A stretch of DNA of 64,000 nucleotides, taken from assembly GCF_019649055.1 (NCBI RefSeq), contig NW_026570225.1:124001-188000 (forward strand), read 5' to 3'. Below are positions 1 to 12,792 of the stretch, in pieces. The notes under the pieces were generated by a model that was not told the origin of the DNA, did not search any database, and worked only from the letters and a program-made list of their open reading frames with translations. The translations under genes were made by a program, and so were the position numbers. Origin of the DNA: Paramacrobiotus metropolitanus (Eukaryota > Tardigrada > Eutardigrada > Parachela > Macrobiotidae). Position 1 is the first letter of the stretch, and each line of letters begins with the position of its first letter.

Positions 1-2877
1 CCCACTGGACGTTATTAACACCGGATACATCACTGTAGGGCGATGTTGTCAACAGATGCTGCAACGCCGTGCCAAACTGCAAGTTCAAAACGCGCAACGC
101 TCAGTACCGTTAACGAGAAAACTGGAAAACACCGCGTAAATAGAGTACCGTACCCTCTGAAACAAAGCCGACACATCGTCAAACGTTAACAATGATGAGA
201 TCTTTCCGCTAGGTGGCATGAAACTGAAAATCAGTGCTGCGAGTGGTCTTGCTTGGGCTGCGTCATTTCGATCTAAAAACGCACACACACCGTTGTGTGT
301 TTGCTATGCTAATATAAGTCACTGATCAGTATCTCCAGAAAAAACATTAACTATTGACAGTCATTAATTTTAAGTTTCTAACCTACTTTGCCCTAGCTCC
401 ACTTGAGGTGCAGTGTGTTTTTCATCTGGCCTCGCGTATGGGTCCAAATAAAATCCAGATATCGGTTGGCCTTCTTCGTTGTAAACTTGGTAGAACGAGA
501 CATCCTTGTGCCACACAGGAACTTTGTCAGATTTCTTGATAGAAATTCCATACAATTTCTGGCATAAACTGAACATTCCGTCGAGCACATGTGGGAGGGG
601 AAAATATGGTCGAATACGATCTTGTTTGACTCTGTAAAAACGAATTTCTATACGATTATGTTCCAATGAAATTATCAGGCCACTGTGAAAAAAACAAGTA
701 AAATATCCCAAGGTTTAATGGATGAAACAAATCATTAAAATAATTGATCAGAGGCAGAGAAAACAATTCACATAACAGAATTGGAAAACAAGCTGGCAAG
801 TTGAAGCTGCATTTAAGGTAGTTTCAACTGTTGAAGAAGCAATGAGAATCTTCAACGTTATCAAATTCTGGGAAAACTGATTCAAAAAAAATAAATTACC
901 CAAAATCACGGTCCGCCTGTCGCCGCCTCCAGTATGCCACATCCCACACTTGTAGCTCATGCCGGAATCCGTTTTCCCCAGCAAACTTCTGCAGAGCTTC
1001 CAGTTCACCCTGACATTTCACTTTACTGGGAACTGTCATTTCCGACACAACGTTCATCACATTGGCCATTGACCTGGCCATTTTCGTCTCCATGGATAGC
1101 GCGGCGTAATTATCGTATCCCAAAATCTTTGCTTCCCGCGATCTGCTCAGATAAACAATTATAATATCAAATTATACTGAAGCAAGAAGCATAACTTTAG
1201 AACGGACCGTAACTGGCGAATATCTTCGATGACCAAACTATTGTTGGTATCAGGATCTCGAAATCCGGCTCGACCAACTAAAGCCTGCCATGTCTGGAAG
1301 CGGACGGTCCTATCGCTGCAGTATTTCATAAAGGCATTGTATGAAGCGCTCCGCAAGGATAGTGCTGGTCGGGAAAGAGTCTGGTCTTTCGTACTATCTT
1401 CACTGTGAAAAGAAGATAATTTCTGTGTTCAACAGGCACCATATTAACCGAGAGACATTAACATACGTAAGCAATTTACGAAGGTAATAATTATGTAGAA
1501 AAAATAGCAACAACCGTCATAGTTTAACAGATCTGGCTTACAATTCCCATTTGACTCACCGCGGTCTGTAAAATAACTGCATGACTTCCGCTGGCGGCTC
1601 ATCTAGCATTCTGGCATCCGGAAGAAACGACGTAGACTGGCGGGCCGTGACAACCAAATTTCTCCTGCCATACAAAAAGTCACCGGAAAAACTCAGGAAA
1701 AGTATACAGCAAGTGGATTCTCTCGGACCATTCTGTATCAGCAATGACAAACCTGAACTCCTCTTGCTTCGTTCTCAAGGCGCGAATACAATCCTGATAA
1801 ACACGTAAATCTTTGGTATTCAGTTCCATTCCGCTTAGCCGACTTTCCAGCAGATATTTGTTGAGAACACCACGCTGAGCTTCGGACAGATTCGTCTGCT
1901 CCCGGTCAACTTCCTGCGAAAACAGTGAAAGAACAGTTTGCATCGGCGATGTACGAGTATTTATCAAGAAACAATTTATTCACACGTAAATTTATTTACA
2001 CGTTAGTGACACTGTCACCAATATTGGCAGAGGCATAACAAGCGTGTATTTTTTTAAACAAAAGCTACACAACCGTGTTAAAAGTACCTTGATTGATCTC
2101 AGAATGGTCGCACTGGTACTGGGAAGCGATAAACACCGCCAAACGGCAGCTTCACTCTGCAAACAATTTCAGCAGATTTTTAAAAAAAGAGGTAAAATTA
2201 ATTCTAAAGAAGTATAAAAATGGGAAAAGTTTTCCCTTCCACACACACAAAATGTGAGTATCATCGAAATCGTTTGCAACGTCCACGGTGGCAAAAATCA
2301 CAGGAGCAATATGACAATTAATTGCAGGTATTACAAAAAGCAAAAAGAAAGAAAAATAAAGTCAAAAGAAAAGGTAATATTTTTACACAACTGGCAGGAA
2401 ATGCACATATATCACCGCACCATTAAAAGAGCCTCCTCCACTTTAGGCGACCTCCTGACGCCGCTGAGTATACTGGCGCAACTAAACGTCCGCACCAGTT
2501 TGTGCTTCAGCCTGTCCAACGGATCAAAGACCGTGGCGAAGGTTCGCTGCTGTTTGGTTTCTGCAAAACCGCACCATGACGCACTGCATCACGACAATAT
2601 GGCTAGGTCGTCAACGCGTACTCTGAATTTCTTCTTCCACGCGGTAGAACTCCGATTCATAGTCAATGCTGATCTTCTTCAGACCGCTGACGAGATGGTC
2701 ATCAGTGATTTTGTCGAACTGCGGCAGTCCGCTCTCATTCAGCAGCGGATTCGTCTCCGCAGTGTCCGGAGGAATGGCCGGCAATCTGCAAAATACCACT
2801 GTAACATTCCCCGAGCATCCAGCACCGCAATATGGGAGAGCAAGGGGTATGGTCAACCTACACGATGTAGTACCCAT
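1..2877 (-). CDS. M3-family oligopeptidase A-like protein, catalytically dead; 3' end beyond window
   Basis: M3A metallopeptidases (oligopeptidase A, thimet oligopeptidase) cut short peptides using a zinc bound by HExxH plus a later Glu. The start used is the ATG at 2877 (MGTTSC), because an in-frame stop lies upstream. An intron of about 72 bases then joins it to the family N-terminus (NPLLNESGLPQFDKITDDHL). Later exons match the family: the WDTVxEPL-like segment near 2450-2570, LSEAQRGVLNKYLLESRLSG near 1830-1890, DARMLDEPP near 1600, LDGMFSLCQKLYGI and VWHKDVSFYQVY at 387-682, then 154-272 and 1-76. The active-site helix spans the 77-153 intron and reads LFQRFGTALQHLL instead of LFHEFGHALQ, so both His and the Glu are replaced. 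The GGAW segment before it is also missing. The reading frame is otherwise intact, so this looks like a pseudoenzyme rather than a pseudogene. The C-terminal part lies outside the window. Confidence 0.85.
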
Positions 2878-3857
2878 CGTCCCGCAGTGTTGACGATGAA
2901 GAAATCCCGCGGCGCTGCGGATTAGCGCAGTAACGCAGCTTTGAGTGTATTACATACAGCTTCCGGTGAAATTTCATCATCTTTCTATAAACTTCTATCA
3001 TAAGTAATCAGCAAGTATGCAGCATTGAAGGCGCACTGAATAAGCCGAATCCACATAATAATAAAAAAAACAAACAAGTTATTGAAAAAAATTACATATC
3101 ATTAAAACTTTGGCTACGGTCGCTTTTGCAGTTGCCAAAAATCTATGCGGCCACAGTGCTCATTCTCAGTTCTGCTCTGCAACCGCACAGCGCGTGGCAT
3201 GCAGAAGGGCCAGTAACTTTTGTTATTGCGACTGTAAATTCTGTGATTGATGCAGCAGCTTGAAGGCTTGGTAGTTCAAAGCTCTGATATCCTTTTTACC
3301 TGAATTTAGCGCCGCTAAATTCAGGTAAAATTCAGGTAAAAAGGATATCAGATCACAAATGGGCACTTTTAATTAAGTACCGTAAATTTGTTTCCGAAAA
3401 CTCTCATTTACTATCTGTCAGATTTATATGTTTGAGCGGTTTCCAGAAGAGAGTCTCCAGAAGGCAAGTACGTACATTTATTTTAACTGCCCTCAAAGCT
3501 TAAACATGAAACGAACACAAATTTCAAAACAATAAATACGAATTAAAAGACAAAATAAAGCCAAATGCAAGATAATCACAAATGCAAAAAATACATCAAG
3601 GTTACAACATCAACCCGGCGATATTACCAAACATAGGGACAGCAGCAGCGGCGTCCAGACCGGTCCGCCAACGATAGTAAATATTACACAATACATATTA
3701 TGAAGGAACGGAAAGGTTTTACCGATGTCAGAATGTACAAATGTACAATACTGATAACACGAACCGAAGAATACAGAAGCACCGACAAAGAGAAACGTGT
3801 ATGCGCTAGCTACACCAAGTAGGAGAAATAGAAAGAGGGGCGGGCGCTCTTTCTGTT
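2878..3857. other. Intergenic, M3 homologue to CRAMP1
   Basis: No coding exon could be supported. The stretch holds the inverted repeat at 3284-3351. A hydrophobic open frame at 3610-3861 (-) overlaps the CRAMP1 3' end and has no family match that I recognise. Confidence 0.6.
3284..3351. repeat. Inverted repeat, 28-bp arms, 1-nt loop, with an 11-bp duplication in one arm
   Basis: The left arm 3284-3311 ends gaatttagcg. After a single c the right arm is its exact reverse complement, except that ttcaggtaaaa is present twice. It would form an almost loopless hairpin with an 11-nt bulge. Confidence 0.93.
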
Positions 3858-6800
3858 TCATCGAGTGGGTCTCTTCAGCAGTTTCGATACCGAATTACTC
3901 TGCCGTGGAAGTGGAAGGCAGGGTTTTGGAGGACGCCCTCTTCTCGAATCCTAAACCATTACAGTCAGTTAAAACGACCTAACGAATTCTTTTAATACTA
4001 GTATCAAATTTGGCAGCTCCTTGTAACGTCGAAAACAGAAATCTGAACAAACCAAATTTCTTGGCCTTTCTTGGCCAGAAATACTCACAGCGGAGGATGC
4101 CGGGGCGGGTGCGATTACAGTAGATCCCATACCTTGCACAAACTGATTTCCAATAACGTATTGCTGTAAAGAGAGCGAAAGTCCGTTAAGAAAACCCAAG
4201 CGAAAACTAACACCAAACTGCCATTCAAACTGCTACAGGACTGTTCGTCCCGAAAACCCACAAAGACCGGATAACGTCTTTCTTTCCTGACCGTTAAGTT
4301 GCAAGCGAGCGCCTGCTATATACCTGTCCAAAGGGAGTTTGAACTTGCTGCAATAACAGCTGGGGCGAGCTAGCAGAATTCAACTGGATCAGATTAGTTG
4401 AGAATCCCATTCCCACATTAGAAAGGAACGGGAATGAACCGGTAGCGTTATTCAGCGGAACCATCATTATCCCTCCTTGTGGCTACACCAAAGGCCAAGG
4501 AAACAAATCATTTAATTAAGTAACTGACGATATTTAATTCCTGACGAATGAAAATGTTTCCGAAAAAAATGTATTTCATATTTACCGTGCTTTGTAGTTG
4601 AAATGTCACCTGGGACATGGGACTGCTGATGATCTGAAGGGGGACGGCAGACGGCAGCGCGCTTTGACTGAGCGACTGCGAAGGAACACTAGATACACAC
4701 TGAATATCCGCGCTGACCGATGATTGCACCGAATTATTGGGTACCAGGTACTCCGATAATGTATCCGTACTGGAGAACACAAACCCGGACTGCTGAGGAT
4801 TTTCCGGAACAGCCGCGCATACATTGGTGTTCTTATTCCCTGTGCAGTCAATCTGGCTGACGCCCACAGGCGAAATGTTAACGATATTGGCGGGAATATC
4901 CACCAAGACGGGCTGCAGAGGTTGGCGCGGCGGTTCGGGCTTCTAACACCCGATAAAATATGTCATGATACTGACAAGCGCATAAGTAAGGGCAGTAGAG
5001 AAGTAACGAATCCAGGAGCAATATCAAATTTTACCTTAATTTGCATGCGGTCATAAAAGAGATCGGACAGGCTGTTATGCAAGAGTAATTCCGCTGGCAG
5101 ATCGTGCACCACTTCTTCATCCGGAATAATCCACTCATAGTCCATGTGGATTTGTCCATTTTGGCCAATCTAAAAAATGGAATTATGTACTGTCCAATGA
5201 AGTCACATTTTCTCTGTCCGTGTTAGTGCTTGTAGCAAGAAGTGTTAACGTTCATTTTGTTACTACTCAAGTACTCACCCGTCGTCACAACCAGCTGCAA
5301 CTATAGACAATATATATTCTGATTTACTGTGATTGTGCATGCATCCATAAGTTCTACTTTCTGATTTACTCCTGAATAATCATTTTCATAAATTTTAAAA
5401 ATATCTTCGGCATCACTTACAATTAAGTACAATTCGGCAAACGTGGTCTGCAAGTGTTGTTTATTGGTGCTGACAAGCTTAAGCTGCTCTTTATCGAAGA
5501 ATTCACGAAATATTTCCCTGGATTCTGGCTTTTTCTTGGCATCTTTCACCACTATCCCATTGTCGGCATCATCGCTGTCATTGTCACCATCAAAACGTGC
5601 ATCATCATCATTAAATAAGCGCTCCTGATCAGAACATTTTCTGGATTCTCTCCGCTGTGCGGCTGTTTTTTCTTCGTATCCCTTGTACGCTGACCATGAA
5701 TACGGCCTGATACCGAAACAGGTGTCGAAATCCGGCATTAGGTCCGGGAAGTGTAACGGTGTTCCATTTGATCTGTACAAGATGAGACGATGTTCGTCAA
5801 AATTATAATACCGGTGCTCCTTCCGTTCAATGTGCCAATGCTGCAAGACAAAGTCTCGCAGGTCGGCCAGGGTGTGCGAGCGGTTCATGTGCAGTTGTGT
5901 TAGAGGACACCGTCTGCTGCGTTTGACATTGGACCAACTGAAGCCCGAGCGGGGCCGTAGGTGTAGCCTGATGGTGTGAGGGACTTTTTGGATTTCTATC
6001 AAAACATCACCAAATCTTATTAGAACGCAGCTTAGGCTGTGAAGAATGCTACTACGTAAGAAAACAACAGTTTTATCTCTTTTTCATAATTAATGCCGCC
6101 CATCACTTCAGCAGCATGGCTTGTAATGCAGTATGTATACGGAAGAGAACGACTGCAGAAAAAGGTTTAATTCACCTTCCTTTATATTACCAAAGCAAAC
6201 AGTTGAATTACCAAATTTTACTCTGTTCAACCTGTTTCACCAAATTCGAACCGTACCTTCATGGAGATGAAGCCTTTGAAGAGCAAAGCACTTTGGAGTA
6301 ACAACCCTATGATAAACAAGTTAAAAGGATAAATATCATGCTGTATACGTTCATTCATGGGATATTTTTTGACGTACTCGTTGACGGTGGAATTCTTCAC
6401 CTCCGATTTTCTAAACAAGATGCTCATTTAAAATGCATAAGCCACAGCATCATAAATACTAGCTTGGAAGAGGAAACACCCATGAGCGACAACTCACCCG
6501 CTGTTGAAAAGATTTCTGAACACATGCGCGTCTTCTACCGCGTTCTTTTGTAATTTCCGACATCCTTCTTCTACAGTAACCGAAGAGCGAATCAAAACTT
6601 AAGGATAGGAAATATACCCTTCTTCAGTAGCTTCTCACCCCCGAAATATCTGTTCCATATTCCGAAGTTGATCAGGGCGTAGGTCTGGAAGGCGCGATCG
6701 GTAACGTCGGCTGAGCGATCAACTGAAAACCAAGCAAATAGTACGAACTAACAGTCAACTAACAATAAAAGCAGCTAAAACAGATTACCAAACAGACTGT

Positions 6801-7693
6801 CAGAAAAGCGTCGAGCAGTATCGAATGTCTGAGAACTGTACTACGCTTCGTAATTTTTTTTTTGTAAAAGTTCCCATTTTTATTAAGGAAATATGTAAGC
6901 TCATACAGCAACGTCACCAGCCGCAAGGCAAAAAAATTTACATCGAAAAATAAAATCCATAATACCTAGTTTCCCTTTCGCGACTTACCAATTCTACCCA
7001 CAATTAGAAAGATTTCCTGGCAGAATTCGCGGATGCTGTCCGCTGACTTTGTGCGCACCCTGTCCGCATATTTGGCTTGTAACGTTGCGCACATTCGCTC
7101 CGCAATCGCATCACAATCCACACCATGCTGTGAGAAATCCAGAAATTCAAAAACACATTTCATCCACAGTTAAATATTAAATATGTACTACGTACTTCAT
7201 GAACGGCAGAAAAAAACTCCGATCGCTGCGCCGCCGACCATTTTCTCTGGTGATCAACCAACAGTTTCGGAGTTTCACGCACAGTCTTCAAACTGGCTCC
7301 TGATGAGTTGCGCACATCCACCACTTTCACTCTTTTATTCGGGATAATCCTAACCGCAGTCCGCGGCGTTCTGGGTACGGGTTTTGTATCGAAAACTGCA
7401 GCACAGAAAAATAGTAAAATAGCGGGAACAAGTAGAAATTTTAATTTTTTAATGTCGAAGGCTGACTCGTAACCAATTTGCTACGTACGGCGCCGTTTGC
7501 AGCTGTTTCCAAGACCCTTGGCATCCTTGGAAACGGCTATCTGCACCTCCTGTACAGAGGCTTCCACGTCCAGAATGGCCGATTCGTTGGCGTTAAAGAG
7601 TTGATGCTGCTTCTGTGAAGTGAGTCGATCAAATTTTGGCGTGGATGTTTGCTGACTGGATTCAGCGTGAGGAAAGTACTGAAAGGCATCCAT
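3858..7693 (-). CDS. CRAMP1: Cramped-like chromatin protein (SANT domain)
   Basis: Cramped is a nuclear chromatin regulator linked to Polycomb silencing and histone-gene expression. The start is ATG 7693 (MDAFQYFPHAESS). A basic exon follows, then the SANT-like stretch split over two exons: QRKWSAAQRSEFFSAVHE (near 7200-7250) and HGVDCDAIAERM...EFCQEIFLIVGRIG (near 6990-7135). These correspond to the W..xDxxxFFEAL.EHGKDFE...YYRTWHKI pattern of the family. TYALINFGIWNRYFGG (near 6650-6690) matches the LYALINYGELRKKIGG segment. The exon at 5301-6002 carries IRLHLRPRSGFSW, the acidic linker and FAELYLIVSDAEDIFKIY. MDYEWIIPDEEVV, then Ser/Gln-rich exons (4600-4930, 4330-4475, 4090-4165), follow. 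The last exon (3858-3950) encodes DSRRGRPPKPC, an AT-hook-like motif, before TGA. Some joins around 6330-6550 are unresolved. Confidence 0.8.
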
Positions 7694-8774
7694 GGTACCA
7701 TGGACAACAGATCAACCATCACATGCGTTGCAGATGGTAAGCGGATCGTATTCACTGGGACAGAGTGAAACTGAAATACCATGCAAAGCATCCGACTCTG
7801 CAGATCACAGGCTCGCGCAGAGATATGGAATCAAATAAATGATAAGCGCTGGCGTTCATTTAAGATCGCGCAATGACTATAAATCATTATGCAAGTGCCA
7901 TCCAGCGACAGTAGACTCCGTATTGGGGAGAAATCAAGAACCACACTATTCACTGAAAGTCTGAAATAGGGAAGTACTAACGGTAGTTTGTTATGATTGC
8001 AGTGAGTGCACCACCGTTATATTCATTAGCAGTAACCTTTTAACTTTTCATACAACAAAAAGTCACTAAACTGCATCACTTGTAACTTTTTAAGAATTCA
8101 AACTTTGAACTGAGTTGGAGGGTAGTAACGAATGCAAGAATATTTCAATGTCAACCCTTTTGTCCTTTTGTGAAACCAGGAGTAAAGTCAGTCTGTGTTT
8201 CTGGTCTACCGTTTTGCCCATTCAAAGCGCGGCACCAAATTAGGAAGGTGATGCCAATAAACCAGCAACCAATTCCAGTACCCGTCAAATTTCCAATGGG
8301 ATTTGTGGAGGACAGATACGGTATTTTCTAAATTTCTGGATTTTATTGGTTCTCATTGCATTTCAGTTACTTATTCTCAAATGCTACAATATTTGCTACC
8401 GTAATTGCATATTTCTGGAATAGCGAAATGTGATGTCTACAAAAAATGCTGTCGAACAGCAAATACAATTCGTGGCAAGAGTCTAGGGAAACCAAATAAA
8501 TTAGTCGTAGTAATGGGTAGACTTAGAGTTGTGAAGGGATGTACTCCCGAGTAGTTTACACTTTACAGCGATAGTTTGAAGCGGCTTTGACGCAAACGTA
8601 TCTCTGCTTTTCTCAATTTTAATTTTATTGCAACCGAAATGCGAGATTGATCACACAACCCGCAAAATGCACAATGTGCACCTGAGAGTGACAAAAACAC
8701 AAATCTGGCTGGGATGAGCAGAACAGGAAAACGGTCCGAAGAAAACCTTACACTTCCGCTGATCTTCAAAATTA
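7694..8774. other. Intergenic, CRAMP1 5' side to DDX52 3' side
   Basis: About 1.1 kb upstream of CRAMP1. It should contain the CRAMP1 promoter and the DDX52 3' UTR. No further exon, repeat or RNA gene was seen. Confidence 0.5.
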
Positions 8775-11700
8775 TTAAGAACTCTTCGTCGGCATTTTCT
8801 GCGGTCGCTTTCGCTTCCTGAAAATAACGGGAGCGAAGGAACAATTTTGACAAATTAGTCAAAAAATTAATTCGAATGAAAATCAATCAGCAAAAAGCAG
8901 TTCTTAGCATACCCGGTGTGCGTTTTGCGCCGATTCCAGCGGAACTGCAAGCGCTCTTTTTCTGACCTAATCCATGCGCACCGATTACAATCAGCATAAA
9001 AGTCGGCAAACCACCAAAAACTCATTAAACAATTTAAACCGTACTTCGTAGCTTTTGGAAGTTGCAGCATGAAATCAGGAATTTCTCCACCCGATCGTTT
9101 GATCACTTTGGCAACACTGTTAAAAATACAGAGATGTGCGTACATATCAGTGTAACAGTAACGTACTGCACTTATGATGACCATATGAGAAAGATATCCA
9201 CTTATCCAGTAAAAGTACCTTCGAAGAAGAACGTAATCTTTTTCTGTGTAAAGTGTAATGGCTTTGCCTTTGGTTCCAGCGCGGCCGGCACGCCCAATCC
9301 GGTGTATGTAGCTTATGGACGTTCTGGGAAAATCATAATTAATAACGAGATTAACTCCTTTGAAATCCACACCTCGGCCAAGCACGTCGGTGGCGATAAG
9401 GGTCCAGAGTTTTCCGGAACGGAAACTGTCAACCACTCGGTCCCGCTGCAAATATGTGAGGTTAGAAAATCATTTTTACCAGGCTACTATAAAATTCCGA
9501 CTGCAACAGTGTCCTACGGCGCATAAGCATCTAGTGAATCACGAAGATGAACCAAAATCCATCTTACAAAGCAAAAAAAGCAATAGTAAGAAAAATGAAC
9601 GAAATAAATGAATGCACGAAACCGACATAATCACCAATCTGGTTTCGGTCTGAGCGTTTAGTTATGTTTTGGCCTAACAAAAACCAAGTTTCTCGTTCCA
9701 CCACAGAAGTTCTCTATCACTCAGTGACGCTGAATTATCAAACCCGTACTTACTTCCTGTTGATCGCGATCCGAATGTATGACGTCGGCATGAAAACCTT
9801 CATGACCTATCTCGCGGTACAACTCTTTGGCAGCTTGTTTAGTTTGTACGAAGATCAGAATTGGTGGAGTAAAGTTCTGCAAAGTAAAACTGTTCCTCGA
9901 AAATACTTTAAGAAAAACTAAAAATAATTATGCGTTTTTCGGATTATTTCCGATCGCGCTTTTGTACAATACCTCTTTCAGCAACTGACGTAGCGCTGTT
10001 ACTTTAGCACCAGTGCTGCCGACAAACAGCAACTTCTGCTCAACAGCTTCCGTTGCAGCGTTTCGCGCTCCAATAGAAAGCATGATCACATTATTTAGAT
10101 TTAGTTTACACCATTCCTCCACTTCTACAGCAAATGTAGCACTAAACAAGGTCCGGCAAATGCGAGGACTGCTGCACGCCTTGTAGATAACCCCAAGCTG
10201 TAACAAAGCAAGCAATCAGACTGAAATTTTCGTCCACCTTCAACACACCACAAGTTCTAAAATAACAATGGCTGTAGTATTTCAATGAAAAAAATTATTC
10301 CATTCAAATGTTTCTCACACCGTTCGCAAAATCAGCAATAAACGGCGAAACCTACCATACATCATTCAACCACACAGTTGAGTACTATACTATCTGTTAC
10401 CAACCTGATCGCGAAATCCACCTTCTTTTTCCGCTTCGAACAATTTGTCCGATTCATCAATCACCAGCCATTCTACATTCTCCAGGCTGATAACAGGAGA
10501 TTTTCCTTCCGTGTCTTGTAGTAAATGCACTAGTTTATTAGGAGTGGTAATGAGAATGTCCATTTTTTTTGCTATACTTGGTTTCTTTCTGAGTAATTTC
10601 TCCAGCTTTATCGTGTTACTGATGAACTGAATGTGGTAGCCCATACCGGCTCCGAGTCTTTGAAATTCAAAGAAAGTCTGTAATACAAAAATATAAGAAC
10701 AATTCACGGAAAACACGGCCTCAGCGACACAAAGAGAAGCGGAAATGAGAATATCATGATCAAAATTCCAAACACTTTTAGGTATCTGTGTACGTTCCCA
10801 GGTGTCACGGAAAACGATTTAAATCAAGCAAATTAAAATCCAAATTAAAAATTGCGATAAATGCCTTAGCTTTATTCCGATGGACAAAGCCATGTCTCAC
10901 CACGAACCTGTTTTGCAAGCTCTCTTGTTGGAGAAACAACAACCGCTCGGTAGCCGACGGTTTTATGCTTTCCCAGGGCGTGTAGAATCGGAATTGCGAA
11001 AGCTGCAGTTTTGCCCGAACCGGTGGGCGCAGAAGCTAAAACTTCTCTTCTCTGCCGAAAAATTAATAAGCACATGAAATTTATCGGAGTATACTTAAAG
11101 GCTCTCAAGTCTGTACCTCGAGTAAAATAGGGACAGCTTGCATTTGCACCGGTGTAGGAACGGCATAGCCAACATTCGCGATATTCTCCAGCAGCTGATC
11201 GGTGATGTTGTAGCGCAATTTCAGCTCAGCGAACGACGCTATGGGTTCGCAAACATCCGCACCGAGAACATGGATGTTGTTTTGCTTTCGCTTTCTATTA
11301 ATCTACAAAGACAGATTTCAATGCATAAAATAGATGCTTTAACGCTACGCCAGCGAGCAGTGGCAAAATGCCGCACGACAATACAATAATTGCAGTATAC
11401 TACAATTATACATATTACAAAACGCGGTACTGAATTTTATTATTTCGCTTTTGATAAACTGGTAATAATATTTGATACGGCGAAATATGTAATAATGGGC
11501 TCGAACCTCTTCCTGTCGGATTTGTTCAACGCGAGCGCCCGATTTTCGCAGTAATTTATTTCGTCGTTTGCGATGGGGAGCTCCTTTTTCATGTACATCA
11601 GCGCCGGAATAAACACGAAGGCCCGGTTCCTCTTCTTCACTACTTGACGCATCCATGCCATTTCCACTCGGTGTGGTGTCGTCTTGATCATCTTCGCTAT

Positions 11701-12139
11701 CCGACTCTGCTTCTCGTTTCGCGCGATCTGTCAAAGTTTCTGCAAAATAACATTAACATTTTCAAAAGTCTATAAAACCTCTCGTACTGGTACATTCCAT
11801 GAAAGCGTCCAAGAAACAATTAACACCCAGTAAATTGTAAGCCGATGCGTCTAAACTCATATTTTCTGCGTCAGCTGTTGGAGAATTCTGTCTCACCGTC
11901 AAGCGACTTTTGCTGATGCGTTCTCTTTTTCGCTCCCGTGCTGACCGGTCTGCTTTTCTGCAGTTAACAATTCAGTTGAACATCGTGCTGGCACAAAATG
12001 CCATTTTGCAGGCAGAAATAAATCATATTCTCCACCAGCTTACTTGTGCAGCTTCCGCGGAAGATGTCGTCGAGATTGCAGTCTTTCTGGAAGTATGGGC
12101 TCCGACCGTCAGCGCTCGAAAGTACTTGTTGGAATTCAT
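8775..12139 (-). CDS. DDX52: DEAD-box RNA helicase DDX52 (yeast Rok1 homologue)
   Basis: DDX52/Rok1 is a nucleolar ATP-dependent helicase needed for 18S rRNA maturation. The start chosen is ATG 12139 ([15 protein letters not shown]), which resembles the family N-terminus. Its exon (12044-12139) ends in a strong GTAAG donor and joins in frame to [20 protein letters not shown] (from 11887). An acidic then basic linker (near 11550-11740) follows. Motif I is APTGSGKT (near 11020-11050). Motif II is IDESDKLFE (near 10430-10460): DESD is the usual Rok1-type variant of DEAD. Motif III SAT is in [13 protein letters not shown]. The C-terminal RecA half has [46 protein letters not shown] and [12 protein letters not shown]. 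The tail is lysine/arginine-rich ([20 protein letters not shown]) and stops at 8775-8777. All key helicase residues seen are intact. Confidence 0.92.
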
Positions 12140-12792
12140 GGCGCATCAGTACTGCAATAGCAATTATCGGATCAGAGACAAAGTGTTCCCTTACATTAAC
12201 GACAAGAAATCGGCGATGTATATAACTGGGTTATAACCGAAACCTCGCCAGCAGGCAGCACTTAAACAAAATCCAAAAATGCAAGTCCATACCAAAAAAA
12301 CAACAGCGGAGAAAACAGTGTACTGGTACTAATAGAGGCATCTGTGTACGTAATGTTTCTTTCCTGCGGTAACCATGGGCGGTCTCCCAATGCGTCAGTT
12401 AGCTCTACTTCGCGTTTTGCGAGTTGGGACCGTTTCCATAAGATTTACGTACTTTAAAGTTGGGACCGCTTCCATAAGATTTACTTTAAAGGGATTACAG
12501 TACTCGTATACATGCTTAAACAATTCACGTCTGGTCAGTAATCTCATATGATAGCATTCAATTTTTGCTGATATTTCATATTCCGGGATGTTCCTAAATC
12601 TAATGCGAAATTTCAGTGATTTATGGCTGCTCATAGCAATAACAATCTAAAAAAAATATAACAATCTCAGAATCATACAAAATCGAAGGCAAAGGAGCAC
12701 AAAAATTAAAAAATTCATCGCTCGATAAAGTCCATACGATCATTATTCGTTCCCCATACATGTATGTTCAAAAGCTAATGCAATACAAATAA
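12140..12792. other. Intergenic, DDX52 5' side to HADH 3' side
   Basis: Contains a two-copy direct repeat of about 27-30 bases at 12423-12485 (gttgggaccgyttccataag followed by attta), which inflates a short minus-strand open frame. No gene was recognised. Confidence 0.5.

Noticed and set aside
2254-2925. 223-codon plus-strand open frame
   Set aside because: It is antisense to exons of the M3 homologue, whose minus-strand frames match the family.
3610-3861. 83-codon hydrophobic minus-strand open frame
   Set aside because: It overlaps the CRAMP1 stop region by chance, and no homology, splice sites or promoter context were seen.
11910-12236. 108-codon plus-strand open frame upstream of DDX52
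   Set aside because: It is antisense to the first DDX52 exon (12044-12139), which has family-like sequence and a strong splice donor. The plus frame matches nothing recognised.
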